NCBI RefSeq assembly: GCF_007752535.1
Contig: NZ_CP036426.1
Coordinates: 7,440,001 to 7,504,000, forward strand
Length of the DNA: 64,000 bases
Direction: 5' to 3'
Origin: Tautonia plasticadhaerens
Lineage (GTDB): Bacteria; Planctomycetota; Planctomycetia; Isosphaerales; Isosphaeraceae
The position numbers and the translations under genes were made by a program. How positions within the stretch are numbered: position 1 is the first letter of the stretch; the number at the start of each line of letters is the position of its first letter. The notes under the pieces are model-generated. The model saw nothing but the letters and a program-made list of their open reading frames with translations, searched no databases and was not told the DNA's origin. Below, piece after piece: positions 10,761 to 23,992 of the stretch.

Positions 10761-12986
10761 CCCCAGGTGGAGCTCGAAGAACCGGGCGGCCCGGTCGAGG
10801 ATCGCCCGGCGGTTCTCCACCCTCCGGGTCGAGTGCCGCTCGTCGGGGATCGGCAGCACCTCGAACGGCTTGCCGGCCCGGATCAGGGCGGCGACGAGCC
10901 GGGCGGAATGCCGGAAGTGGACGTTCTCGTCGAGCAGTCCGTGGACGATCAGCAGCGCCCCTTCGAGCCGCCCGGCCTTGTCCAGCACCGACGAGTCGGC
11001 ATAACCCCCGGGGTTGTCGGCGGGAGTGCCCATGTAGCGTTCGGTGTAGCCGGTGTCGTAGCCGTCCCAGTCGGTCACCGGGGCGATCGCCACCCCGGCG
11101 TCGAACACCTCGGGGGCCAGCAGCAGCGCCCGGAGGGTCAGGTAGCCGCCGTAGCTGCCGCCGGTGATGCCCACCCGGTCGGCGTCGGCCTCGGGGTACG
11201 AGGCGGCGGCGAACCGGACGCCGTCGACCTGGTCGCGCACCTCGACCGTCCCCATCCTCCGGGCCAGGGCCGACTCGAACGCCAGCCCCCGGCGGGACGA
11301 CCCCCGATTGTCGCACTTCCAGACGGCGAACCCCCGGGAGGCGAGCAACTGCGCCGTCATGTCGGCCGTCAGGCCCCACGACTCGGTCACCCGCTGGACG
11401 TGGGGCCCCCCGTAGGCGAGCACCACCATCGGCGCCTTCCCCCCCGGACCGGCCCCGACCGGCGGATAGTAGGCCCCGAACAGCGTCTCGCCGTCCCGGT
11501 TCTCGAACTCGGTGAGCCGGGGGGCGACGAGGTCGAGCCCGTCGAGCCTCGGGTCCGTCCCGGCGTCGGACAGCGTGACGAGGGCGTCCCCGGTGCGGTC
11601 GATCAGGGTCGTCACCGGGGGATGCTCGCTCGTCGAGGAGGTGATGACGGCCCGATCCCCGTCCGGGGAGACGACCGCGGCGGAGACGTAGCCGAGCCCC
11701 CCCGTGACCCGCTCGACGTCGCCGCCGTCGAGCGGGACGCGGTAGAGGTCGCGGCGCGTCGGGGACTCCCGGCCGGCGAGGAACCAGACCTCCCTCCTCC
11801 TCGCGTCCAGGTGGACCGTGGCGTCGACCGGCCAGTCGCCCGAGGTCAGCGTCCGGATGGGACGGCCGTTGCGGTCCAGGAGCATCAGGTGTTTGAATCC
11901 CGATCGCTCGGTCGCCCAGAGGATCTCCTTCGTCCCCGGCACCACGGCGAGGTCGTCGTGCAGGTTGACCCAGGAGCCGGACGACTCCTCGATCAGCGTC
12001 GTCCGCTCGTTCGATTCCACGTCGATCCTGACCAGGCGGAGGGTCGCCTGGTCCCTCGGCAAGACCTGGACGAGCAGGTGCCGGGCATCCTCCCAGGTGG
12101 CCCGCGCGAGGTAGACATCCTCCCCCTCCTCGGCGAAGTCGAGCCAGGTCGTAGGGCCCCCGGAGCTGGGGACCACGCCGAGGCGGACCCTCGCGTTGGC
12201 GGCCCCGGCGAAGGGGTATCGGTGCGACTCGGACCCGACCCGGTCCTCGCCCTGGCGGACGATCACGTACTCGGGGATGTGCCGCTCGTCGGCTTCCTGG
12301 TAGGCGATTCGCTCCCCGTCGGGCGACCACCAGTAGCCGGTCGATCGGCCCAGTTCCTCCTGGGCGATGAACTCGGCCAGGCCGCGGGTCAGGCCGTCGG
12401 CCGCGCCCTCGGTGAGCCGGGTCTCCACCCCGGATTCGAGGTCGACGGTGAACAGGTCGCCGTCCCGGACGAAGGCGACCCGGCCGCCGTCGGGCGAGAA
12501 CTTCGGGTCGATCTCGGGCGACTCGGTCTCGGTCAGCCTCCGAAGCGGGCCGGTCCCCCGGAGCAGGTAGAGGTCTCCCTGGAGGGGGAGGACGCTCAGG
12601 TCGTCGCCCGATGCGCGGACGACCTGGGTGATCCCCGAGTCCCTCAGCCGCATCCGCTCCCGACGGAGGGCCTCCTCCCGGGAGACGTTCTCGTCGGTGT
12701 TCCCCTCGTCGGGGGGGCGGGCGATGACCCCCGGCTCGGCCCCCTCGGCTGCGCCGGCCCGCCAAAGCACCCGGGCGGGCGCCCTCCCTTCCGGCAGGAG
12801 GTAGGAGACGGCCGTCCCGTCCGGGGTGAAGGCGATCGACGTCGGGGTGACGGTCCCGGGCGCGGGGTGCTCGGCGGCGAGGTCGAGGTCGACCGTCCTC
12901 CTCGGCCGGGTCGGTCCGGCCGCCATCGCGATCGAGGCGGAGACCACGAGGAGGACCAGGGCGATCGGGGTGAGCATGGGCGTCAT
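10746..12986 (-). CDS. S9 family peptidase (dipeptidyl peptidase IV-like)
   Basis: A 746-residue exported serine peptidase. It opens with a signal peptide (MTPMLTPIALVLLVVSASIA, cleavage near AMAAG), followed by a DPP IV-type beta-propeller (residues ~40-480) and a C-terminal alpha/beta hydrolase domain. The nucleophile is S611 in GGSYGGY; the Asp lies in HGLLDENVHF and the His in DERHSTRR near the end. The segment YDTGYTERYMGTP is typical of the S9B branch. Members cleave dipeptides or short peptides from N-termini outside the cytoplasm. Another ATG three codons later (MLTPIALV) is an equally plausible start. The aldose-epimerase-like gene lies 48 nt upstream on the same strand and could be cotranscribed. 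Confidence 0.9.
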   Translation of the reverse strand: MTPMLTPIALVLLVVSASIAMAAGPTRPRRTVDLDLAAEHPAPGTVTPTSIAFTPDGTAVSYLLPEGRAPARVLWRAGAAEGAEPGVIARPPDEGNTDENVSREEALRRERMRLRDSGITQVVRASGDDLSVLPLQGDLYLLRGTGPLRRLTETESPEIDPKFSPDGGRVAFVRDGDLFTVDLESGVETRLTEGAADGLTRGLAEFIAQEELGRSTGYWWSPDGERIAYQEADERHIPEYVIVRQGEDRVGSESHRYPFAGAANARVRLGVVPSSGGPTTWLDFAEEGEDVYLARATWEDARHLLVQVLPRDQATLRLVRIDVESNERTTLIEESSGSWVNLHDDLAVVPGTKEILWATERSGFKHLMLLDRNGRPIRTLTSGDWPVDATVHLDARRREVWFLAGRESPTRRDLYRVPLDGGDVERVTGGLGYVSAAVVSPDGDRAVITSSTSEHPPVTTLIDRTGDALVTLSDAGTDPRLDGLDLVAPRLTEFENRDGETLFGAYYPPVGAGPGGKAPMVVLAYGGPHVQRVTESWGLTADMTAQLLASRGFAVWKCDNRGSSRRGLAFESALARRMGTVEVRDQVDGVRFAAASYPEADADRVGITGGSYGGYLTLRALLLAPEVFDAGVAIAPVTDWDGYDTGYTERYMGTPADNPGGYADSSVLDKAGRLEGALLIVHGLLDENVHFRHSARLVAALIRAGKPFEVLPIPDERHSTRRVENRRAILDRAARFFELHLGPGGG

Positions 12987-13034
12987 CGTTCGTTCAAGCG
13001 TCGAGGGTGTGGGGGCATCGGGACCCGGACCGCC

Positions 13035-14036
13035 TCAGACTTCCGCCGTCTCCATCGAGATCCGGAGGCTCTCCTGCTGGCCGGGCCTCAGGAGCCGGAG
13101 CCCGGCGTCGACGCCGCGCTGCTGGAGGTTGATGGCGTCGGTCGTCTGGGTGTAGGGCTCGACGGCGATCACGTCGTCGGCATACGGCGGGGTGAAGACG
13201 ACGACCTCCCGGAACGGGGCCGCGTCGAAACCGATCCGGAACTCGGCCCCGAGCGATTCATCCACCAGCCGGCAGACGACGAAGCCCTCGGCGTCGTGCT
13301 CAAGGCCGGTGAGGACGGCGTCGACCCTCAGGCCGCCCATCGGCCTGCCCGATCGGAAGTCGAGGGGGTCGTCGACGGGGAGCGTCTCGCCCGTCGGGAT
13401 CGACTCGTCGAGCGGCCAGTATCGCGAGGCGGGGATGATCACCTTCGTCCGGGACAGGTCCCCCCCCGGGCCGAAGGGGAGCCGGAAGTAGGGATGGAAG
13501 CCGAGGCCGTAGGGGAGGTCCCCCTCCGATTCGTTCGCCACCGTGGCGTCGAGCGTCAGGGACCGGCCGTGCAGGGCATACCGGATGTCGAGGGAGCCGT
13601 CGCTCGGCCAGCGGGGGGAGCCGTCGGGGAAGGCCCGGGGCAGGCGATATCGGCCGGTGAGGAAGGCGCCGTCGGGCCCCCCGCCGTGGTCGATGACCTC
13701 CCAGTCGGCGTCGAGCGCGAACCCGTGGATCGCGTGCGGCGGCTTGGTGAGCGGCAGCTCATAGGAGGTCCCCCCCCAGGAGAACCGGCCGCCCTTGATC
13801 CGGTTCGGGAACGGGAAGAGGACCGGGAAGCCGTGCCGGGCGGGCTTCTCGGGGTGGGCCTCCCAGCCGGGATCGGCCACGACCAGCGACCGGACGTCCC
13901 CGGCCGCCGGCAGCCTCAGGTCGAAGAGGTTGAATCCGTAGGACGGCAGGATCGACGCCGAGGCGCCCGACTCGTCGTCGCTGAGGGTGTAGATCGTGCG
14001 GTCGCGCCGCGATTCGGTGCGGACGTGGCAGGCCAT
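13035..14036 (-). CDS. aldose 1-epimerase family protein (galactose mutarotase fold)
   Basis: A 333-residue protein of the aldose 1-epimerase/LacX type, which interconverts sugar anomers or binds sugar rings on a beta-supersandwich fold. Supporting motifs are GFPVLFPFPNRI, the HAIHGFALDADW block with its catalytic-type His, GLGFHPYFRLPFG, and a late VVFTPPYADDVIAVEPYTQTT segment carrying the conserved Glu. The start chosen is MACHVRTESRRD because GGAGGA lies 7 nt upstream; the frame continues farther upstream but is proline-rich and unconserved in character. The sugar substrate is unknown. It may share a transcript with the S9 peptidase 48 nt downstream. Confidence 0.85.
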   Translation of the reverse strand: MACHVRTESRRDRTIYTLSDDESGASASILPSYGFNLFDLRLPAAGDVRSLVVADPGWEAHPEKPARHGFPVLFPFPNRIKGGRFSWGGTSYELPLTKPPHAIHGFALDADWEVIDHGGGPDGAFLTGRYRLPRAFPDGSPRWPSDGSLDIRYALHGRSLTLDATVANESEGDLPYGLGFHPYFRLPFGPGGDLSRTKVIIPASRYWPLDESIPTGETLPVDDPLDFRSGRPMGGLRVDAVLTGLEHDAEGFVVCRLVDESLGAEFRIGFDAAPFREVVVFTPPYADDVIAVEPYTQTTDAINLQQRGVDAGLRLLRPGQQESLRISMETAEV

Positions 14037-14145
14037 CGGGAGATCCTCCGCTGCGGAGAGGTCAGGGTTCGTTGGGTCCGCCTCGCCCCCGATTCCAACC
14101 GCCCCGGGGGGCGTCGGCAAGGGCATCGGGCAGGCGACCGGGGGC

Positions 14146-14649
14146 TCAGGACGGCTCACCGATCGGGCCCCGGGGATCGGAGGCGAAGCGACCGCGCCAG
14201 TCGTTGAGCAGGTCGACCAGCGTGACGGCGTCGAGGCCGTAGGTGTCCGACAGGTTCACGACCCGAGGCCGGGCCCCGCGGACCCAGGCGGGGATCCGGG
14301 GGCCGTCCGGCTCGGCCAGCCGGTAGACGACCCAGACCCGGCGTCGGGGGAGCGGGAGCAGGTCGAACTCGTCGACCTCGGACCAGCGCACCAGCCGGGC
14401 CCGGAGCGGGGAGCGCTCGACGAACCCCTCCGGCCCGAGCTCGATGTGGCATCGGGAGCGGTCGAGCGACTGGAGGCAGTTGATCGCCCCGAGCAGGAAG
14501 AAGGCCGCCCCCAGGAGCGTCGCCAGCGAGGGGCCGGCGTCGATCGCCTTCAGCAAACAGCTCAGGCCGACCGCCAGGCAGGCGAGGGCCACGGAGACGA
14601 ACTTCCCCCGCTCGGGGAAGAGGCGGACCACGTCGAGGCAACGATCCAT
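14146..14649 (-). CDS. small membrane protein with PH-like C-terminal domain
   Basis: A 167-residue protein with two close membrane helices (residues ~18-34 and ~43-60). A soluble part follows, beginning RCHIELGPEGFVERSP and including RLVRWSEVDEFDLLPL and a late LSDTYGLDAVTLVDLLNDW. This order of a strand-rich segment with W-S-E-V-D-x-F and a terminal helix of the form T-L-x-x-L-L-N-x-W-R resembles bacterial PH-like domains in two-helix membrane proteins. Function is unknown. The gene lies between the aldose-epimerase and sqdX genes on the same strand with gaps near 100 nt, so no clear operon is indicated. Confidence 0.65.
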   Translation of the reverse strand: MDRCLDVVRLFPERGKFVSVALACLAVGLSCLLKAIDAGPSLATLLGAAFFLLGAINCLQSLDRSRCHIELGPEGFVERSPLRARLVRWSEVDEFDLLPLPRRRVWVVYRLAEPDGPRIPAWVRGARPRVVNLSDTYGLDAVTLVDLLNDWRGRFASDPRGPIGEPS

Positions 14650-14732
14650 GACGACGACCCTGTCGATGGGAGATCATCCTGCCGGTGGGGGGGCGTGCCC
14701 GCCTCGACCGTCGCGGCGGGCCCCGGGTCGGC

Positions 14733-15935
14733 TCAGGAGCCCTGGCCGGCCGGGCGGGGTGATGGCGACGGAGACGGTGCGGGGCTGGAGGGCTCGGAGG
14801 AGGCCGAGGTCGGGGCGACGGGGCCGCCGTCGAGCACGGAGCGGTAGTAGGAGCGGAGGGCGTCGGTCGCGGCGGACCAGCTCCAGCGCTCGGCCTCCAG
14901 CCGGGCGTTGCGGTGCAGCGACGCGCGGAGGTCGGCCGAGTCGAGCAACCGCCGGGTGGCCGAGGTCAGGCCCTCGGGGTCGTTGGGGTCGAACAGGCGG
15001 CCGTTGACGCCGTCGGTCACGATGTCGGTGATCCCTCCGGCCCGGGCGGCGATCACCGGGCAGCCGGCGGCCATCGCCTCCAGCAGGACGAGCCCGAGCG
15101 TCTCCGTGCTGGAGGGGAAGACCAGTGCGTCGGCCGAGGCGAACGCGGAGGCGAGGCGTTCGCCCCTCAAGTAGCCGACGAACCGGGCCCGGGTCCCCTC
15201 GAAGTGCTTCTGGAGCTTCTCCCGGGCGGGGCCGTCGCCGACGAGGGCGAGCGTGGCGTCCGGGATCGCCCGCAACACGGGGCGGATGCGGTCGATCTCC
15301 TTCTCCGCCGCCAGGCGGCCGACGTACAGTAAGAGCGGTGCCTTCGGCCGGCCCCCCGAGAGTTCATCCCGCATCTCGTCCGACTTCAGGCCCGGCCGGA
15401 ACAGCTCGGTGTCGACCGCCCGGGGCCAGAGGGCGAGGTTGTGGAACCCCCGGGCGTTCAGCTCGTCGATCATCGCCGTCGAGGTGCACAGGTTCAGCCT
15501 CGCCTTGTTGTGCATCGACCGGATGGCCTTCCAGCACAGCCCCTCCAACGCCCCCAGCTTGTAGTGCTTCAAATATTTCGGGACGTGCGTGTGGTACGAC
15601 GCCACCAGCGGCCGGTCCCGCTTCACCGCGTGCGCCACCCCGCAGGCGCCAAGCACCGCCGGGTTGACGACGTGGATGATGTCCGGCTCGAACTTCACCA
15701 GCCGCTTGCCGACCTTCTTGCCCGCGATCGCCAGCTTCAGTTCCGGATACAGGGCGAATGGCACTGCCGGCACGCCGATCACCCGGGCCCCCTCGAACCG
15801 CTTCGGCGCCCCCGCCGGGGCGATCACCAGCACCTCATCCCCCGCCCTCCGGAGGTGGGTGATCGTGTGCGTCAGGCGCGTGACGATGCCGTCGATCTTG
15901 GGCAGGAACGTCTCGGTGAAGAGGGCGATTCGCAT
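14733..15935 (-). CDS. sqdX: UDP-sulfoquinovose:diacylglycerol sulfoquinovosyltransferase, SqdX-like (GT4)
   Basis: A 400-residue GT4 glycosyltransferase. The N-terminal half follows cyanobacterial SqdX and plant SQD2 closely: MRIALFTETFLPKIDGIVTR, LYPELKLAI, IIHVVNPAVLGACG, ASYHTHVPKYLKHYKLG, LNLCTSTAMIDEL and LWPRAVDTELFRP. The C-terminal Rossmann half has LLYVGRLAAEKEID and the nucleotide-sugar motif SSTETLGLVLLEAMAAGCPV with both glutamates. SqdX moves sulfoquinovose from UDP-sulfoquinovose to diacylglycerol at the membrane, making the sulfolipid SQDG. The UDP-sulfoquinovose synthase gene sqdB lies upstream on the same strand beyond two DUF4058 genes, which supports this over other GT4 roles. 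The last ~30 residues are Ser/Pro-rich and probably disordered. Confidence 0.88.
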   Translation of the reverse strand: MRIALFTETFLPKIDGIVTRLTHTITHLRRAGDEVLVIAPAGAPKRFEGARVIGVPAVPFALYPELKLAIAGKKVGKRLVKFEPDIIHVVNPAVLGACGVAHAVKRDRPLVASYHTHVPKYLKHYKLGALEGLCWKAIRSMHNKARLNLCTSTAMIDELNARGFHNLALWPRAVDTELFRPGLKSDEMRDELSGGRPKAPLLLYVGRLAAEKEIDRIRPVLRAIPDATLALVGDGPAREKLQKHFEGTRARFVGYLRGERLASAFASADALVFPSSTETLGLVLLEAMAAGCPVIAARAGGITDIVTDGVNGRLFDPNDPEGLTSATRRLLDSADLRASLHRNARLEAERWSWSAATDALRSYYRSVLDGGPVAPTSASSEPSSPAPSPSPSPRPAGQGS

Positions 15936-15982
15936 GGGAGTGGGCGGGTTCGAAGGGATCGGCCGTCGTCGTGTTCACGATC

Positions 15983-16750
15983 CTACCGCGCCGCCGGGAC
16001 GAATTGCCTCGCCCAGGCGTCATCTTCCGGGGAGAGGGCCGGCTCGGGGGGGCCGTCGTAGGCGTAGAACTCGTAACCAGCCTCGTCGTAGACCCGGTGA
16101 AGCAGAGCCTGGAGGTCGAGCGTCGCGTCGGGGTGGGGGGCCTTGAGGGGGATGGGGATCACTGGCAATGGGTCGCGGAGGCCGATCGGCCAGAATCCCG
16201 CATCGAGTCGTTCTTCCGCCCTGCCGACCGTGATCGAATAGCAGCACGCGGGGCGGTCCTCGCCGGGCATCGGGGCGCCGACGCGGAGCAGGTCGATCTC
16301 GACCAGGTGCGCCGGGCTCGCGAGGATCTGCCCCCGCTTGGCGAGGTATTGATCGCGATCAGGCCCATTCCGCTTGTTCGACGGGCTCAACAGCTCGATG
16401 ACGGTGACAACCTCCATCGAGGCCCGGTCCCGGATCTCCAGGAACGCCTCCCGCGCCACGTCCACCGCCGTCATCCGGATGCGTGCCGGCGGCTCGATCA
16501 AGGCGACTCCCTCGGCGCGTGCCCCCCGGGCCGGGGTCGACATGATCCCGAGGTCGGCCCGACCGGCGAATCGCCGGGGCTCCTCGGGGACTTCCCGGAC
16601 GTAGAGGTGCTCGTCGACCTTGACGATGAAATTCGGCCGGACCTGGGCCCCGACGATCCCCGCCCCGAGGATGAGGAACCGCTCGTGGAAGTCGTGCCAG
16701 ACGGTGGCCCGCTCCAGGTACGGATTCATGCCGGGGAAGGGTGAGGGCAT
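15983..16750 (-). CDS. DUF4058 family protein, copy 1
   Basis: A 255-residue protein starting MPSPFPGMNPYLE, the hallmark N-terminus of DUF4058, with WHDFHERFL next. Internal conserved blocks include VTVIELLSPSNKR, the YLAKRGQIL / HLVEIDLLR pair, and a proline-rich PVIPIPLKAP near the C-terminus. The V-x-E-L-L-S-P-x-N-K core with E-I-D-L-L-R resembles acidic clusters in restriction-endonuclease-like folds, but no activity is established for the family. The ATG at 16750 is chosen over a GTG three codons upstream because it gives the canonical start. It sits 47 nt upstream of sqdX on the same strand. Its paralogue lies just upstream. Confidence 0.85.
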   Translation of the reverse strand: MPSPFPGMNPYLERATVWHDFHERFLILGAGIVGAQVRPNFIVKVDEHLYVREVPEEPRRFAGRADLGIMSTPARGARAEGVALIEPPARIRMTAVDVAREAFLEIRDRASMEVVTVIELLSPSNKRNGPDRDQYLAKRGQILASPAHLVEIDLLRVGAPMPGEDRPACCYSITVGRAEERLDAGFWPIGLRDPLPVIPIPLKAPHPDATLDLQALLHRVYDEAGYEFYAYDGPPEPALSPEDDAWARQFVPAAR

Positions 16751-16797
16751 CGGATTCACCTCACTTTCGGGGGCGAATACCGCCCGGGTGGCGACCT

Positions 16798-16820
16798 GTG
16801 CCGCTCGCGTCGAGCGGCAC
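16798..16820. terminator. small hairpin upstream of DUF4058 copy 1
   Basis: GTGCCGCT at 16798-16805 pairs with AGCGGCAC at 16813-16820 around a 7-nt loop. It lies between the sqdX remnant and the DUF4058 copy 1 start. It could attenuate read-through from the upstream genes or be the relic of a rearrangement. Confidence 0.35.
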
Positions 16821-16900
16821 CGGCGAATCGTCTACCAGTGCTGATAGTGAGATAATCCGAGCACTGATGGGCAAGCCACCATTGCCATCCGGCCGTCGGT

Positions 16901-16939
16901 CATGGGCAGGAACGTCTCGCTGACGAGGGCGATTCGCAT
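16901..16939 (-). pseudogene. truncated sqdX remnant (first 13 codons)
   Basis: Read on the minus strand this segment begins MRIALVSETFLP, nearly identical to the start of the intact sqdX (MRIALFTETFLP). Similarity to sqdX stops after codon 13. The remnant has the same distance and spacer relation to DUF4058 copy 2 as intact sqdX has to copy 1. It is therefore a broken duplicate, not an independent gene. Confidence 0.8.
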
Positions 16940-16984
16940 GGGTGTGGGCAGCAGATGGGGGAATCGGCCGTCGCCGTCACGATC

Positions 16985-17749
16985 CTACCGCGCGGCCGGG
17001 AGGTAATCCCGGGCCCAGGCGTCGGCTTCCGGCAAGAGGGCGGGCTCGGGGGCTCCGTCGTACAGATAGCCGTCATACCCCGGGCCATCGTACGTCCGGT
17101 GGAGGACCTCCTGGAGGTCGACCGTCGCGTCGCCGTCGGGCGCCTTCAACGGGATCGGGATCACCGGCAACCGCTCTCGGAGCCGGATCGGCCAGAGCCC
17201 GGCCGCCCGTCGGCGTTCGGAGCGGCTGACCAGGACCGAGTAGTCGCACTCGGGCCGATCCTCCATCGGCATCGGACGGCCGCCTCGAAGGAGATCGATC
17301 TCGACCAGGTGGGCGGGGCTCCGCAATCGTTCCCGACGCTTGGCCAGATACGATCCCCGGTCGTCCCCTCCCCGCTTATTCGAGGGGCTGAGCAGCTCGA
17401 CGACCGTGACCAGTTCTCGGCTCCGACGGTCCCGGACCTCCAGGTATCGCTGACGTTCGACCTCCTGGTCGGGGAGCGTCACGGTCGCCGGCGCCTCGAT
17501 CACGGCCGCCACCCTTCCCGCCCCATGGCCGGGAGACTCGGCGACGGCCAGGTCGGCCCGGCCGACCAGTGCCCGACCCCCCTCCGCGAGGTCGTGAATG
17601 TGGATATGTTCCTCAATCTGGACGATGTAACCCGGAGAAACCCCAGGGACGAGCAACCTGCGGAGCGTCGACAGGAATTCCGTGTGGAAATCCTGCCAGA
17701 GGCCCGGCCGCTCGAAGTACGGATTCATGCCCGGGAACGGTGAGGGCAT
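16985..17749 (-). CDS. DUF4058 family protein, copy 2
   Basis: A 254-residue paralogue of the gene at 15983-16750, also beginning MPSPFPGMNPYFE and keeping VTVVELLSPSNKR, SPAHLVEIDLLRGG, LPVIPIPLKAP and a C-terminal DAWARDYLPAAR. The copies differ across the middle (for example the YIVQIEEHIHIHDLAE stretch), so the duplication is not recent. The ATG at 17749 gives the family's standard start; the frame extends upstream but that part is Arg-rich and overlaps the end of sqdB. It starts 97 nt after the sqdB stop on the same strand, consistent with cotranscription. Function unknown. Confidence 0.85.
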   Translation of the reverse strand: MPSPFPGMNPYFERPGLWQDFHTEFLSTLRRLLVPGVSPGYIVQIEEHIHIHDLAEGGRALVGRADLAVAESPGHGAGRVAAVIEAPATVTLPDQEVERQRYLEVRDRRSRELVTVVELLSPSNKRGGDDRGSYLAKRRERLRSPAHLVEIDLLRGGRPMPMEDRPECDYSVLVSRSERRRAAGLWPIRLRERLPVIPIPLKAPDGDATVDLQEVLHRTYDGPGYDGYLYDGAPEPALLPEADAWARDYLPAAR

Positions 17750-17846
17750 GGGTCCTGCCTGATTGAGGGTGACTCCGAACGCTCGAGGCCGCTTCCCTCG
17801 GGTGACGGCGGGCCCCGGTCGATCGGCCCCTGCCGTGGCCTGGCCC

Positions 17847-23453
<5,607 letters not shown>

Positions 23454-23992
23454 CGGCCCGGAGGTCGCGGTCCAGGCGTCGAAGAGTCGGTCGATGGGGC
23501 GGGGAGGGGGCGAGGCCCTCCCCGTCCGGGGCGATCGGGCCGATGACGGGGGCCGGACCGGCAGGATCGCCCGAGACGGAGTACCCGATGACCCGGCCAT
23601 GCGTCGCCCCTCGTCTGATGCGGGGTGAGCAGGACCTGCACGGCCGGGTCTCCCGCCCCGAATCGGGGACGTGTCGGCTCACGACCCGGAGGCCGCCCGC
23701 GTCGTCGAGGTCAGGGGGGCATACCTGCCCTCGATCCGCCCGGCCCGCAGCATCGGCACGACGCCGGGCTGATCGGACGCGGTGGCATGGCCGGTCCGAT
23801 CCGGTTGCCCGGACGGCGATCGGGGACTAGAGTTTGACGATTCGGGCCCAGGGCGACCGGCGGACTGGGGACCGTGCCGATGCTGCCGACTCGGCCCCGA
23901 TCGGGAATGGGAGTGTGAGCGGCGTCTCCGTCGCCCTCGGCGAGCTCCCCTCGACATTGCGGACCCATCCCGACCCCATGCGAGGACGACCC
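23454..23992. other. non-coding region upstream of FG-GAP/DUF4214 gene
   Basis: About 540 bp between two plus-strand genes. Open frames here are Arg/Gly/Pro-rich with no recognisable domain. A short AT-rich stretch (GACTAGAGTTTGACGATTC near 23825) may hold promoter elements for the next gene, but no convincing -35/-10 pair was found. Confidence 0.5.

Larger units (their letters stand above)
15897..17749 (-). repeat. segmental tandem duplication: DUF4058 gene plus 5' end of sqdX
   Basis: The block 15897-16750 (sqdX codons 1-13, the short spacer and a DUF4058 gene) matches 16901-17749 in the same order. At the sqdX end, 15897-15935 and 16901-16939 agree at 36 of 39 bases by eye. The spacers both contain ATCGGCCGTCG and CACGATCCTACCGCG, and both DUF4058 genes end in a PAAR-type C-terminus. 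The most direct reading is a duplication of the unit, followed by loss of most of one sqdX copy. Confidence 0.8.

Noticed and set aside
16901-16939. Short frame MRIALVSETFLP as a possible small peptide gene
   Set aside because: It matches the first codons of sqdX exactly in position and context, so a truncated duplicate is the better explanation.
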